Below are positions 32,573 to 45,017 of a stretch of 64,000 nt of DNA, piece by piece. The notes beneath the pieces were generated by a model. That model did not search any database. It was not told the DNA's origin and was given only the letters and a program-made list of their open reading frames with translations. Source of the stretch: Berberis thunbergii (Eukaryota > Streptophyta > Magnoliopsida > Ranunculales > Berberidaceae); contig QNQO01000831.1 of assembly GCA_003290165.1 (NCBI GenBank), positions 372,001-436,000 of the forward strand, given 5' to 3'. Within the stretch, counting starts at the first letter, position 1. Each line of letters begins with the position of its first letter. The translations under genes were made by a program, and so were the position numbers.

Positions 32573-35080
32573 ATGAGTGAAAACTAGCTTTCTGATGAAT
32601 TGTTCGCTGAAGTCCGTAAGTTCTTCGAGGAGAGGTCCATCTCCGAGTCGAATCTGGAGGGACTTCGAAAGAAGTATGAGATCCCTGATGATTTGGCTTT
32701 CGTCACATTGGGCATTGGTTAGACGCCATTGTTTCATCCATAAGGATTTATCTGTTTGCACCGAGGTATGCTTCAATCGGGTGTTCGTTCTCCTGTCATC
32801 AAGGAGATTTGGAGCTTATTGGCGTACCTCGGTATTCCACCCGCTTAGTTGGGGTCGAATGGGTATAGGACAATAATTGTCATTCTGATTAGGGCGAAAG
32901 ACGCTGGTGTCTTCGAGGGTGATCCAACTGCTCACCTCTCTTCAAATAAACGAGCATGTTGTGTGCGTGTTGACGTCGCTGTCTTGCTTTAGCAATCTGC
33001 CTGACGACTTCAAGTTCTGGCAGAAGTATTGTTTTATGGTTTCTGCGGACTCAAAGTATTTCGAGCTTGGTGGTTGTCCAATCGAGCAGGAGTTCAGGCA
33101 ACTGAGTAAGTTTGATCTCGCTTTCGATCCCCTAGTGTTGATTGCATATTGAATCGTTATCCGTTTTTTCTATAGAAAAATTTTCAACTATGCCCCTTTC
33201 TTCTAAGGATGAAGTAGTCATGGATAAATTCTGTGACATGCCTTGGATGCGGGCGGAGGATGTCGTCCAACATTCTAATATCAAGCGCAACAGATTGTGG
33301 ATTTACTGGATAGAGGCCCATACTCTTTTTAGAGTCCCGAAATCGAAGTCTGAAGGTGAACCCCATTCAAAGAAGAGGAAGTTCGCGAAGGTTAAGATTT
33401 TGAGCCCGTCAAGCACAATGGAATTGAATGAGGCACTTTCTTCTTCTGTGAGTTCAAAGAAGCCTCGTGGCACAACTAAGCCTACTCGTGAGCGTTCGAC
33501 CTCTTCAGAGGGTAACACAAAGTTATAAGGCAAGATTTTGATTCGTCCGCTGGGGCGGAAGCTGTTGTATCCAAGAGGCATGATGCTCAGGCAAAGGCCC
33601 ATATTTCTTTTATCGACTTGGAGAAGGCGTATCTGCAAATGGTGGCGGTTGAAGATGCAACGAAGCTTAATACTGAGCAGGCGAAGGTCATGAATAACCT
33701 ATTGTTGCAGGCGGGTATGGCATCTTTGTTTGATACAGGTCAGACTGACCCTTTTTTGTTGAAGGATTTCAAGTATAACCCCTCATTAGATTGCGAGCTT
33801 TCTCAACTTGATGAAGAGTCATCTGATTGTCGTCCTTATGGTGAAAAGTCTCCTCCATGTCACCTATACTGTCCTTTGTCCCGATCTCGACATCACATTG
33901 AGGTGACGACGGGTTCGAGAGATAACTCGCTTCCTTCTTCCCCTTCAACTGCTTCCTAGTCGGCCCATGAGAAACAGTCGATCGTTGCGAGCAAGGAGAA
34001 AGCAGTAGAGGAGGGCTCTGATGCAGTGAAGATGGCAAAGGACAATGATGGAGTGATTCCGATCCCGGAGGACCTCCATCCGAATGCGCGGATCAGTCAA
34101 CTCGACCCGAGTGTGGTAAAGATGAGCAACCAAGCCTGACACCAAGAGGTTGATATTTCTTATGCCTCCAAGAAACATATTAGTAGATGGAATGACTGAC
34201 TGACGAATTGTGTTCCAACGCAGAAGGTGATATGCTGGTTGAACGTATGGACAAGGGGCATAAACATCTCAGGCTAGGGATGTCATATTTGAACCAAGTT
34301 GATGTCGCTGGACGAAAGTTGAGGCTGATCACCAGAGAGTGTATACCATGGAGCGAGTCTTTGTGAATTTGTAGAAGTCGTATTCTGACGCTCTCCACGA
34401 AATTGAATCATTGAAGAAACAACTTGAAGAAAGGAGGCCTGCCCAATCGACCGTTGATCCAGAGGCCTGCCAGGTAAGATCGAAGGCTCAGATGATTCGC
34501 TTAGAAACGCTCGAGTTCGATTTGGCAAAGGCAGCGTTCACGAGGGACAGGTTAAAAAAAGAACTGAACCTTGCCTATCGTGACTTACAATCTGTTCAAG
34601 AGAGCGCAGCCAAAGCATGTGCTAAAATGCAGACTCTGAATGAGGAAAATGCCAAAAATGAGTCCCCGTGGACTGTCAGATGTCAGCAGTTATATGCTGA
34701 TATTGACTTCAATGCCAAGAATGTGAGGACAACGGAAGGGCAACTCCTTCTAGCATAAAATGAATTTAGTGTTGTCAAAGACAACCTGAGTGTTGAGCAA
34801 TCCAAAGCTGATGTGTTGTCGGGCTAGCTGGAACAGTTGGAGCGAGAGCTTGCTGAGTTCAAAGTACGCGAGGAGAAGCTCCGAATGGCCCAAGGCACGT
34901 TCTAGTTCAGCAGAGTTGTGCAAGGAAGACTAGAGTTGTTGCAGCTGATGAAGGAGAAACATATTGATTGGGACCTCTCTTACTACAAAGAGGTGTCCTT
35001 TGCGGAGTTTGAAGAAGCCTCCGAACAATCAGAAGGAAAAGGTGATCAAGATCAAGGTGTCTGAGCGACAGCATGTGCGG
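32573..35080 (+). pseudogene. Antisense ORF of element X (Transposase_28-like), broken
   Basis: Plus-strand reading gives MSEN, a stop, then LSDELFAEVRKFFEERSISE and NLEGLRKKYEIPDDLAFVTL. Later come GVRSPVIKEIWSLLAYLGIP, a lysine-rich segment (33142-33528) and coiled-coil-like stretches (33618-33959, 34411-34758). The order (EELRKKY, then R.P......L..LGI.P.QL.PNGWR, then a coiled coil) recalls the plant 'putative gypsy type transposon' (Transposase_28) family, often found antisense in gypsy elements. Several stops and frameshifts break it. An AATAAA signal follows at 35974. The biochemical role is unknown. Confidence 0.5.
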
Positions 35081-36529
35081 ACACATCACCTACTTTTTCT
35101 CCTGTCAAGTTTAGCTCTGTTGTATCCGAACCTCTTGGCGGAGAGTGAATTTTGTATTTTTCGAATTATCAATGAAAAATTATATGTTGAGCAAAAATTT
35201 CTACTTGTGTACTTCTTTGGCTTTTCTTGCTGTCTTTTTTTTTTTTTTTTCTTCCTTGTCTTATCAAGGTGTTAGCTTTTAGACAAGCGATTTTGCTGAG
35301 TCAAGAAACCGAAGGTTTGATCTGCTGATGAAAGTTTTGACCGTTTATGTTGCGATAGTTCAGGCAATCCTGGTCTGTACTCTTTAGAGATCGAGAATTG
35401 TTATCGGCCAAGTCTTGTGAGTTGGCTAAACTTCGTGTGAAGGATAATCCTGGCTGGTAATAGATTATTTGGACCAGGCCATTGTCCGCCTTTGTGATCC
35501 GCCATTGTATTCCGCCCTTTTGCAGGGCCAAGATGTAGATCGAACCAGCAGTTATTGTTGCTAGTATAAGTGAACTGGTCAGATTGTGGTCAAGTTTATG
35601 CATCACTGTAAGTGGTCGAACATCTGTCCTTGTGAGTCGTCCAAGTTAAGCTTTCATTTTCGAATCTTGATCGCAAGGTAAATTGGCGAAGCAAGGTGTT
35701 TGCAGTCTGTTTCGAGTGTCTTCGCTGCTACTTTCAAATCATCCTTGCGAGGCAGATTGGCGGAGCAAAGAATCAAGTGTGTACCTGCACCTGTAGCCTA
35801 CTTTGGGTACTTTTGTTTTCACTTACAAATATTTTTTTGGAGGCAAATAGACGAAACAAAGTCTTGTCATTTGTTTTAGCAGATCCATAATCGCATCGGA
35901 CTTAGATACTTGTAGTGTGTAAACTTTTGTACTAGTCAGCCGGGCAAGCTTTGTAACAACTTTCTTAGTAATCAATAAAGTCTATTTTTTATAATTTGTA
36001 TTTTATTTCTGGAATGAATCTGTATCATATAGGCTTGTGCGGACAAATCTTCTTAACTAAAACACAAAATAAATCAAAACAATAAGATAGTTTGACTCTT
36101 AGCGGGGACTAAGCTAATCTGGCCTTGAAGGAGATGCGCATGGTCCTGGTTCAGAATGTGTAGCTCTCTTGGTGAAGTGTCACGTTTCACCAATGCTAGT
36201 GAAGTTACTGAAAAACAGGTCGTTCCTCGCTGGTTGTCAGCTTTTGAAGCATGCGCCTAATTGTTGAAGTATTGTTATTTAGCTTTGTACCGGACTGGAT
36301 GGTGTCTCAAGTGTTGAATTCTGGCTCATCGCATAGTTGAGCCTTGGTTGTCCAGCTTTGTCTCTTTCCATGCGAGGTGATTCTTCCCCCTTATTTGGGC
36401 CCGGTGTCTGATATGTCTATCCCGCGGCCCGAGCTGTAATTGCTAACAATTCAGTTGTTCTAGCAATGCATAGTGGCAGTCTCTAGCTGAATGTTGGTCT
36501 CATTGAATAGCTCATTGGGTCTGGTTGGC

Positions 36530-38405
36530 AGTGTACTTAATGCATTGGTACATAATAGAAACTATTGCCTCTATATGATGGAGCCAAAGCCTTCCTATGA
36601 TGATGTTGTAGGTGGACGGGGCATCGACCACCATGAACTCGTGGACAAGGAACTTTTGTACTAGTGGTTTTCTCGTCACTATCATTAGACTGATCTTCCC
36701 AATAGGTAAGCATTATCTCCGTTGAACCCAATCATGGGGTGATTCGTGGGTGTTAAGTTTTCCTCCTTGAGTTGCATATTGCGAAATGCGTTGAGAAACG
36801 ACGTTTAGAGAGCTTCCTGTGTCCACCAAGGCCCTTATCACTTCCCATTTTGCAATGACGACTGAGATGACCAGGGCGTCATTGTGAGGAGAATGGACGT
36901 TGGAGGTCCTTGTCTGTGAATGTTAGTGGTGGGATCAAGCTCTGAATACGTGCGTACTTCACTTGTCGGTCCTCGCAGGTGGGCTGCACCCTCTTTCGAG
37001 ACCTGTTGGACTGTTCACTTTCCGAGACGATTCCATGAAGTACATATATGATGCTAAGAGCTTCTTTCTTTATCTCCTTGACAACATCTTCCATTCCCTT
37101 TACTCGATCTTCCCTTTTTCTGGGTGCAGGGACTCTTTGAGTTCCCCTTCCTAATCCAATACTTTATCTCGCTCCTGAGACTTTTGCAGTCCTCGGTGTT
37201 GTGACCGCCCTCCTTGTAAAAGGAGCAATATTTGTTGTTATCGCGCCAGGAGGGATCTCCTTGTTGTTTGGCGGGCCACTTCAATTCTCCCCAATTCTTA
37301 ATGGAGTTGAGGAGTCGGACATACTGGAGTTAGAGGAGTGACAAATTTATACCTGACGAAGTTGGAGGCCTTATCTTGCCTTGCGCGGCCAGAGCCAGGC
37401 TTGCTATCATTGCGCTTTCTCTTTCTATCGTTGTCTTCTTGGCAGCAAACATCTCATCGAGAGTGATGTGTTTCTAGGCACTCTTTAGCAAGTTTTCCAT
37501 ATTGGTTGGAGACTTTAGAGTGAGAAAATCGTAGAACCTGCCTCTCTTCAGACCCGAGGTGAAGGCTGTGACCGAGGTGTCGTTACTGCAGCCGTCGATG
37601 AGGGTCAACTCATCATTGAAGCGTGTGACGTATTCCTCAATCTCTCGTTCGATTTCTGTTTGAGGGTGAGCAACTAATGCGATCCTTTTCTGATTCGTTG
37701 GCAATGGACAAAGTGGGTGAGAAACATTGTCATTGGCGTCTGGAATGTGTCAATGGACTTCAAATGGAGGCTGTGAAACCAGGTCAGTGCTGACTTTTTT
37801 AGGCTGGTAGGGAATGACTGACACATTACTGCTCCAGATCCTTATTTAAGCACCACTACATGCTGGAAATGGCGTAATTGATCGGAGATGTCTATTGTCC
37901 CGTCGTAAAACTCCAGCTTGGGCTGGGCCGAATTTCTTTGGCAGTGGCTCGTTCATGATGAGATCCATGAACGGGGGAAAGTGAGTTTGAAAAACACGTC
38001 AAGATTGGTGGGCCCAAGCCGGATGGGGTTCTGCGAGGGGGTTTGTCGACCCTGGACGTTGGGTCCCCGTTGGCTGCTCCTCCACTTCTGATCCACTGAG
38101 AGCTCGCAGGGGAAATGTGGTTCTCCTGAACGTGTTCTTTGGTGTCTTCCAGGGACGGGGCTCTTCGCTGCTCCCTATCTCCTTCGGCAGGTGGAGGGTT
38201 CCACCAAGTGATTATCTCCACCACTCGTGCGATTTGCTGCATCTGGGTTGACAATAAATCCACCCCTGGGGTCCATCGTGGTTGCTACCGGCACAGGGGC
38301 CTGAGGTTGTTCTCCAGCGGTGTTGGGGTCGTCGAAGCTGGCGACTCTCCTCCGGTTCGAGGGTTCAGCAGTGTCTCCATTGTTGCGAGATCTCGTGATC
38401 ACCAT
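36530..38405 (-). pseudogene. gag-protease of element X, broken
   Basis: The start at 38405 reads MVITRSRNNGDTAEPSNRRR, followed after frameshifts by a retrotransposon gag part (YVTRFNDELTLIDGCSNDTS, VTAFTSGLKRG; 37474-37704), a zinc-finger segment YCSFYKEGGHNTEDCKSL (about 37200-37255) and a protease part with ALVDTGSSLNVVS (near 36800-36830) and APSTYNIIIGRLWL (near 36590). The Tat-lineage pattern CxFHxxxGHxTExC is recognisable, with Tyr for His. Frameshifts and stops interrupt it, so no polyprotein can be made. Confidence 0.65.
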
Positions 38406-38472
38406 CTTTCTAGACTATAGGGAAGGGCGATATCACTGTTTTCAAAGGAACTTCATCATTCCCTACAAATGA

Positions 38473-38697
38473 TGTAGTTGAATCCTGTTCTCTTTGACTT
38501 GCACAGGGAACACACGTGATCTAATGACCACTGTTATGGCGGTTGATCACACTTCGAAGCTAAAGTCAAACAAAGCTTTAAAAAGGCGTAGAGTTGTATA
38601 TTGGGCTCTGTAGTGTAACTTTGGTCATCAACCCTGTGTCCTATTTATAACGCGAGAGTCTTTGTTCGGCTAGGCCTTTGGTAACCTAGTTTAAGGA
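38473..38697 (-). repeat. Truncated 5' LTR of element X
   Basis: It starts (plus strand) TGTAGTTGAATCCTG and follows the other X LTRs until AAATATATC at 38697, then changes to AAGGAAAAAG before element Y. AAGGAAAAA is the inverted form of TTTTTCCTT, found about 15-20 bp further on in the intact LTRs. This suggests a small inversion or hairpin-mediated rearrangement at the junction. Confidence 0.65.
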
Positions 38698-38718
38698 AAT
38701 ATATCAAGGAAAAAGTTG

Positions 38719-41464
38719 ATGCAGATTTAACTAACCTAAATAAATAGGTTAATTTAACCCACTTGTAATAACTGCAAGTGCACAGTGTCTAACTAGTAGA
38801 CAAGGGCAAGTACAGGTCGATCCCACAAGGATTGTGGTTGCAATTAAATTTCAGAGTTGACTTAAACTAATTTAAATGAGGGTTACAACAATTAAAATAT
38901 CTAAACTAAAAAATCAAATTAAAAAGCAAAATAAAAACTCTTTAAGAATATGAGAAGGGAAACCAAGGCATTGAATCCACCACAGGTTCTTTGAGATTTG
39001 TGTAATCCAAATTATTGTTTTCAAGAATTAACATAACTAACCTAAAGATTAATCTAAATTCGCAATTAATTTCAGCAAAGGTATAAACCCCTAGCATTGC
39101 GTGTCTTCTTACGGCACACACAATCACAGGTCTATTTTAACTAATGCTAAACCCCTAGCATTGCATGTTTTCTTACGGCACACACAATCACAGATTTAGA
39201 TTAATTGATTAAATCAGGCTTTTGAATTTCAACAAATGGTACTTCTAACTACCGACTAGTCTAGATTATTAATCAGGATATAATCGGTGAAAGCAAATTA
39301 TTGAAAATCATAAATCAAATGTGTTTAACGTTCAAGCATAAACAAAACAATAAATTTAAATACTACAAACTCTAGGAAACCCTGTGGTTTCATCTTCGCC
39401 TTGGTGAAGGGTTTAGCTGATCATGGTAGTGGTGGTCACAACACCAATTGAGGTGGAAGTCATCTCTACAATGACGCAAATCCCGAGAAAATGGATGCTA
39501 ATGCACTGTGGTGGCTCTTACAGATTCTTGGGGTGTCAATAGCCAAAACAATTTTCTCCCACCAAAAATCTAGTGGCTCTGCCTTTGTCTCCAGCGCGAC
39601 TCCCCATGCTCCGCCGCTGCTGCTTCGCTCCTCGCGAGCGTTCTCTTCTCCCTAACTAGCTTTGATACCTGCAAGAAGACAGAGAGAGGGTGAGGAAACA
39701 ACGAGATAACAAAACGACGAGAAGGAGAGGAGCGGTGTTGCTCTGTCGCGAGCTCAGTTTCGCGGCGGCTGATGGCGTGGTTGCGTGGTCTATTGTGATA
39801 CAAGAGCAGAGAGAGAGAAGTTAGGGAGGGAGAGACCGTGGAGAAGAGAGGAAAACAGGAAGGAGGGCCGAGAGATGGGAGAAACAGGGGTGGCGGCGAG
39901 GGAGGAAAATAGGGACTTGCTCCCTGTTTCTCCTCTGTTCTGTGTGCGCGGTGGTGGTGTGTCTGATGGTGAATGGCGGCGGTGTGGATGATGGAACAGA
40001 AAGAATGGTGGTCTGTTTCGGTGGCGTGGTGAGGTTTGTAACGTGAAACAGGGTTGTCACGCCCCTGTTTCACGATGATTAGTGACGATGGTTGTAGCTC
40101 GGTGGCGAGGTTGCTGGACAGGGAAGGTGGTTGTGTGGCGTAAAGGAATAGGGAGAGTCTGATGGTGGTGGCGGCTGTAGTTGTTGGACGGTGGCGAGGT
40201 GAGGTGGTGATGGCGGGATTATCGCACTGCCTGCTCTCCTATCGAGCATGGATTACCGACAGGGTGGATTGGCGTGGTGGCTGGAAGATTCCCCAGAGAG
40301 GGGAAGAAAAGAGAGAAGAAGATAAATGAGCTTTCTCCAAACTGGGGAGAGCTAAATAAGGTTCTCCTATTTTCTTGGGTTGGGTTCTTCAAAAGGTGTT
40401 GGGCTTGGGCTTTTAGGTTAGCATTTTGGGTTTGAGCTTATGTTGAATTAGGTGGATCTAGGTTTATTAAGGTTAAGTTTAGATATGTGACCCTCTACTT
40501 TGTACCACCGCTAGAATCGACCAATTGTCGTCTTAATACGATTTCATCGTTCACGCTCAAATTCCTACAAAGACATGAAAATGAAATAATTATTATAAAA
40601 TATAATAATTGAAACACTAACATATATAAATTAAGGGATATATTATATAATAATTACGTGAATATCAGGCGATATCACTGTTTTCAAAGGAACTTCATCA
40701 TTCCCCACAATCGACGCCAAAATGATGTAGTTGAATCCTGTTCTCTTTGACCTACATAGGGAACGCACGTGATCTAATGACCACCGTTATGGAGGCCGAA
40801 GACACTCCGAAGCTAAAGTCAGACAAGGCTTAAAAAAGGCGTAGAGTTGTATATTGGGCTCTGTAGCGTACCTTTGGTCATCAACCCTGTGTCCTATTTA
40901 TAATGCGAGAGTCTTTGTTCGGCTAGGCCTTTGGTGACGTAGTTTAAGGAAATATATCTTGCTGGAGATATTTTTCCTTGTTAGGAGTCATCCATGTAGA
41001 AGAATTTTCCTACACGACTTGTGCTCCTAGATCTGCAAGAGAAACTTTCCTTTTGGAGTGTTGTCCATGCAAGAGAATTTCCATGCCCGACTTATACTCC
41101 GGTATTTATTTCCTAGTAGGAACCAATGTATTGCTAGCATTGCCCATCTTAGGTCGATCCCCTAGATACTTGCCTGAGTAGGACTTACAAGTATTGAATT
41201 TGACCATGTGACGTGTGGGCCTAGTAGGGCGCTACAATTTGGGTCAAATCTCCTAAATTATGCCAAAATGGGCTTAGTGTTGTCTGGGCTTTGTCAGATT
41301 GAGTGGACAATCTGACCCACTTTGCTCTGCTGACGAGATTATCACGACACATGTACGATGTAGATTAAAGTACGATTTGGTATATCCTCAGAAATCATAA
41401 AGGGTTTTGAAGGAACTTGGCAATAAAGCTAATCTTGGCCATTTAGACATGATTTGGTTTATCA
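38719..41464 (-). repeat. 3' LTR of element Y
   Basis: 2,746 bp, TGATGCAG...TTTATCA on the plus strand. It is composed of a Y-specific part (38719-40667), an X-derived leader plus LTR (40668-41390) and 74 bp of Y sequence. Open frames such as those near 39570-40073 (about 170 residues) are GC-rich LTR sequence with no recognisable domain. Confidence 0.7.
40668..41390 (-). repeat. X-type LTR and leader captured in the left Y LTR
   Basis: GGCGATATCACTG to CCAAAATGA is the X leader (compare 38426-38472). TGTAGTTGAATCC to TATCCTCA is an X-type LTR. The identical arrangement recurs at 46987-47712. Confidence 0.7.
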
Positions 41465-42017
41465 TGTCCCGTCCCGATTTTTCCGGGTCTTAATGGGATT
41501 GAATAATTTCATGGAGATTAACTATGTATTCAATGGAGATTGAGTAGAATACAATAGTCAATTGTGAAATAAATTTTAGTTCAAAATATCTTGAAAAATG
41601 CAGAAAAAACTCATAAACCTCAACCCCCAAACATTGTCCTCAATGTATAAAATGATGATCATGACAAATGCAGGAAAAAGAAAAGATGAGAGTTAGAGTG
41701 ATATTACCATGGAAAAGTTTTTACCAATTTCGACGAAATCTTCCACCAATGAACGCTCAGAGACATAAGAACTGTGGACTCATCATGATAAATTGATGAA
41801 AACAATACAAGACACAAATGAAAAAAAATTAAAAAAATTAAAAAAAATTACATGTATCAGTTGTAAGTCAAATTGTTATGGAACTAACGAGTATGAGTGA
41901 AATGCAACTAGAAAGAACTCGAAAATCAATCCAGACTAACCATGATGACACAACTGAAGCTAGGCTGCCTCCTAGGAGCACTTGGTTTAATATCGTCAGC
42001 CTGACATATATTCTCCC

Positions 42018-43637
42018 TCATGAATGATTTATCATGAAGTGACAAGGAAGAACATAGGGAACATGCACCTCCAAACCTAGTCGATGAGATAAACGAGTCA
42101 AAAGGGTTAAGGAATCGTATACCAACAACCTGAAAAGTTGAGGATCAGTCCACTCAAAAATAGCAACCACATGCGACACAAGATATACTAGCACATCCCA
42201 AAAGTTGCAAGGACACCATCTAAAATCATGTAGAAATTGTAAAGAAGCTCGCATTCCTTGGAAGTCAATAGGAATCTTAAACATGAATGGGTCGCAAGTA
42301 GTGATATGCAACAAATGATCATTCCTTACTCCTAAAATGGAACATCCTAAGTCTGGTTCCAAATCAGAAGATTGGATAATTTTCACATCAGGATGGTGAA
42401 AATTGAAATCATCTCTTACAAACAATGGATCCACATAGGTAGCATCAGTCAATATGAAAGGGATGGAAGGAGGTGTGTTTATAAATATATCTGGTGGTAC
42501 AAGTTCATCATAACAAAATGGATTACACCAAGATGATGAGTTAGACGACGCAACAACACCCCCAAACCTAGAATTAGCACTACCTATGGCATGTAGTCTC
42601 TCATTAAATATATTTCCCGACTTCTTTGGGACAACCTATTTTGAATTCAATATAGATGAAATAATAACAGGCAAAGTATCATGAGTACCCAAAAACGCAT
42701 ACCTGAGGGTGTCGGGTAATTGTGTAAGGTCAAGGTTAGATGGCTTAACTGATGGGACTAGTTTTGACTCACTGAGTGGAAGAGGTTCCACTTTAGACTT
42801 CCACTTATAACTAGGATCCACAATGGGGACTGAGTCAAGTGAATCATTGACTTCTCTACTGGAATCATCAACATCAAAGTCTAAACTAGAATGAGTTAAA
42901 CAAACCTCTAAATGGTCACGTGTATCATGAAAATAGTCAAGGGGAGACTCTAAAGAATGTTCACAGTTTGATTCTATGCATGAGTCACTAGGAAGACATA
43001 TGTCGAGTGAGTCATCATGAAAATGTGGGGAAGGGAATGAGTTAGGAAGCAAAGTAGTTTCGATCACATTATCTGCAAAAATATCATCTGACTCAGATTT
43101 CGATGTGTTACCAGTTATGAATTGACCCTCTGAATTTTAAACAGAGTGACTAGGAACTCTTTCTAACTCACTTTCAGATAATGTCTCAGTAATATGATCC
43201 ACAACTATCTCAAGTCTTTGAGTCGTGGCTTTCAACTCAGATATGTCCTTAGAATTCTGATCAATTATACTTGCTGAGCGCTGCAAAAACTGAATAATCG
43301 TTTCCTTTAAGCTTGATGTGTTGGATGGATAAGCTTGGTTAAATTGAGGCATAACATGATGAGGGTATTGAGGAGCCTGAGAGAAACTATGTCCTCCTTG
43401 GTATGAGTTATGAGCCCAGGAGAGATTTTGATTATTGGCAAAACCAGGGCTGTAATAGTTGAACTTTGAATTATAACCAGGTCGCCAATTAGCATTAAAA
43501 GAATGAATTTGCTCAGTGAAATATTCAGGATAATGATATTGCAAATCACAATAAGATGTAGAATGACTAGGACTGGAACATGCAACACAATCCTCAAATG
43601 AAACATTAGTGGGAGGTAGGGGTTGAGTCAAATTCAT
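42018..43637 (-). pseudogene. gag-like region of element Y, broken
   Basis: Three consecutive frames are open: 43637-43137, 43067-42636 and 42452-42018. The first, with SFNANWRPGYNSKFNYYSPG, then NNQNLSWAHNS and a coiled-coil-like end (DISELKATTQRLEIVVDHI), parallels the NPGWRNHPNFSW...LE.Q.GQ region of Athila/Tat gag proteins. The second ends DTLRYAFLGTHDTLPVIISS, matching the LRYAFLG...LPVIIS motif that precedes reverse transcriptase in those elements. After it the catalytic pol is missing. The third frame is not recognised. Confidence 0.6.
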
Positions 43638-44992
43638 AAGGACGTCTAATTTTGAATCATCGTCATAATAATTGTTTCGAGCTTTGAGGTAAAAGGGAAG
43701 AAGTAATCCTTAAAGTCTTTATCCTCAGTAGAAGGGGAGAGGAAGTCAGGATAATATGCTAAACCTGAGTTGTAATAATCTGAATATGGAGCATAATCAG
43801 GTTGTCACATGGCATTAAATGCATTGACTTGCTCAGGAAACCAAGATGGATAATCATTGAGGTTTATTTAAAATATTTTTTTTATGCAAGCCTAACCTCT
43901 ATATGAAGATGACCTAACTCTAAAAAAAATGGGAAAACCTAATCAGGACCTATATGATGCGCACGCAAGATGAATGGCAAACGACCCTAGATAAGTACCT
44001 AGCAATACAATCATTCATATTGCCTTCGGGTACTGCACAGCTGATAGTTACAGCCCCACAAAAAGTCGAGGTTTCTATGAAGCAAATTAATCTCGTGAGA
44101 AACTAATTTACTAGGTAGAGGCTGTAACGTCTGGTAATCCCTACAAGCACTTCTTTTTATTACCTATGTTTGTTACTAATCAAGGGCTGAAATCCATTTT
44201 AATTAGCCTATCCGCGAGAGAGAGCACGGAGTTTCCCAGCATAAAAATATCCTGAAATCTAATTTCTCCTACCTCCTTTTCTACCTTCAGCTTAAAGTGT
44301 AATGCCAGTTTTAGAACTATTCCAAGATTGGATATGTTCCTTCACTTGACTACTTTAAACTTTCAAGTTTCAAAAGAGGGGTTCTATGAGCGTCTTGTCC
44401 TAATTTATTTTGCTACAAAATTTAATAGTGAGGTCTTAGGTTCCTAACCCTAAAATAGATGGTGGTTAACCTATCCGTGGGAAAGAGCACGGAATTTTAC
44501 AACATCAGAAATATCCTCAATCTATTCAAATTTGCATGCAATTCTAGCTAAAAACAAAACAAGCAAACACACACAGTAATCCACTCAAAAACGCGTGTAG
44601 ATGCGGTGGGAAGAAGTTACCTCCGGCGTGAACCTCTCTTGGGTTACTTGCGACGCCGGGTAGAAGTCGAGTTGAAGTCGATCAGAAGCACCGTCCACCT
44701 GACGGCTCGCTGACTTTTGAGAGTGTTCACGTGATAGCAACCTGTAAACAATTCAACCTGTGTTTTTTTTTTAACGCAATCTGTAATATATGCTTCCTAC
44801 CTGTTAATATCTGCAAAAAAAAAGAAAAAAAAAGAAAACAAGTATCAAAACTTCTAAGACTTAAAAGAAATAACTAAAAATAAAATCAAACCTATCCTAA
44901 AAGCAAAAGCAATCTATATCTCACCTAAATTTTTTTTAACCTAAATTACAAACTAGTGAAAATAAACTCTTAAATTCAATTACACCACTACA

Positions 44993-45017
44993 GTCCCCGA
45001 CAACGGCGCAAAAAACT
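44993..45017 (-). other. Primer-binding-site-like sequence of element Y
   Basis: The minus strand reads TTTTTTGCGCCGTTGTCGGG right after the LTR end. GCGCCGTTG.CGGGGA is common at this position in plant Ty3/gypsy elements. Confidence 0.55.

Larger units (their letters stand above)
31284..38697 (-). mobile_element. Element X: non-autonomous Tat-lineage Ty3/gypsy retrotransposon
   Basis: Read on the minus strand, a truncated 5' LTR (38697-38473) is followed by a leader of about 67 bp, gag and protease remnants (38405 to about 36530), a region without pol, a polypurine tract (32294-32277) and a complete 3' LTR (32272-31284). Reverse transcriptase, RNase H and integrase are absent. On the opposite strand lies a long antisense ORF remnant (32573-35080), an arrangement known from Tat-lineage elements such as Grande and Retand. 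The 5' LTR stops at 38697, where element Y begins. The primer-binding region is damaged: where the Y-borne copies read CACAATCGACGCCAA, X reads only CTAC. Confidence 0.7.
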
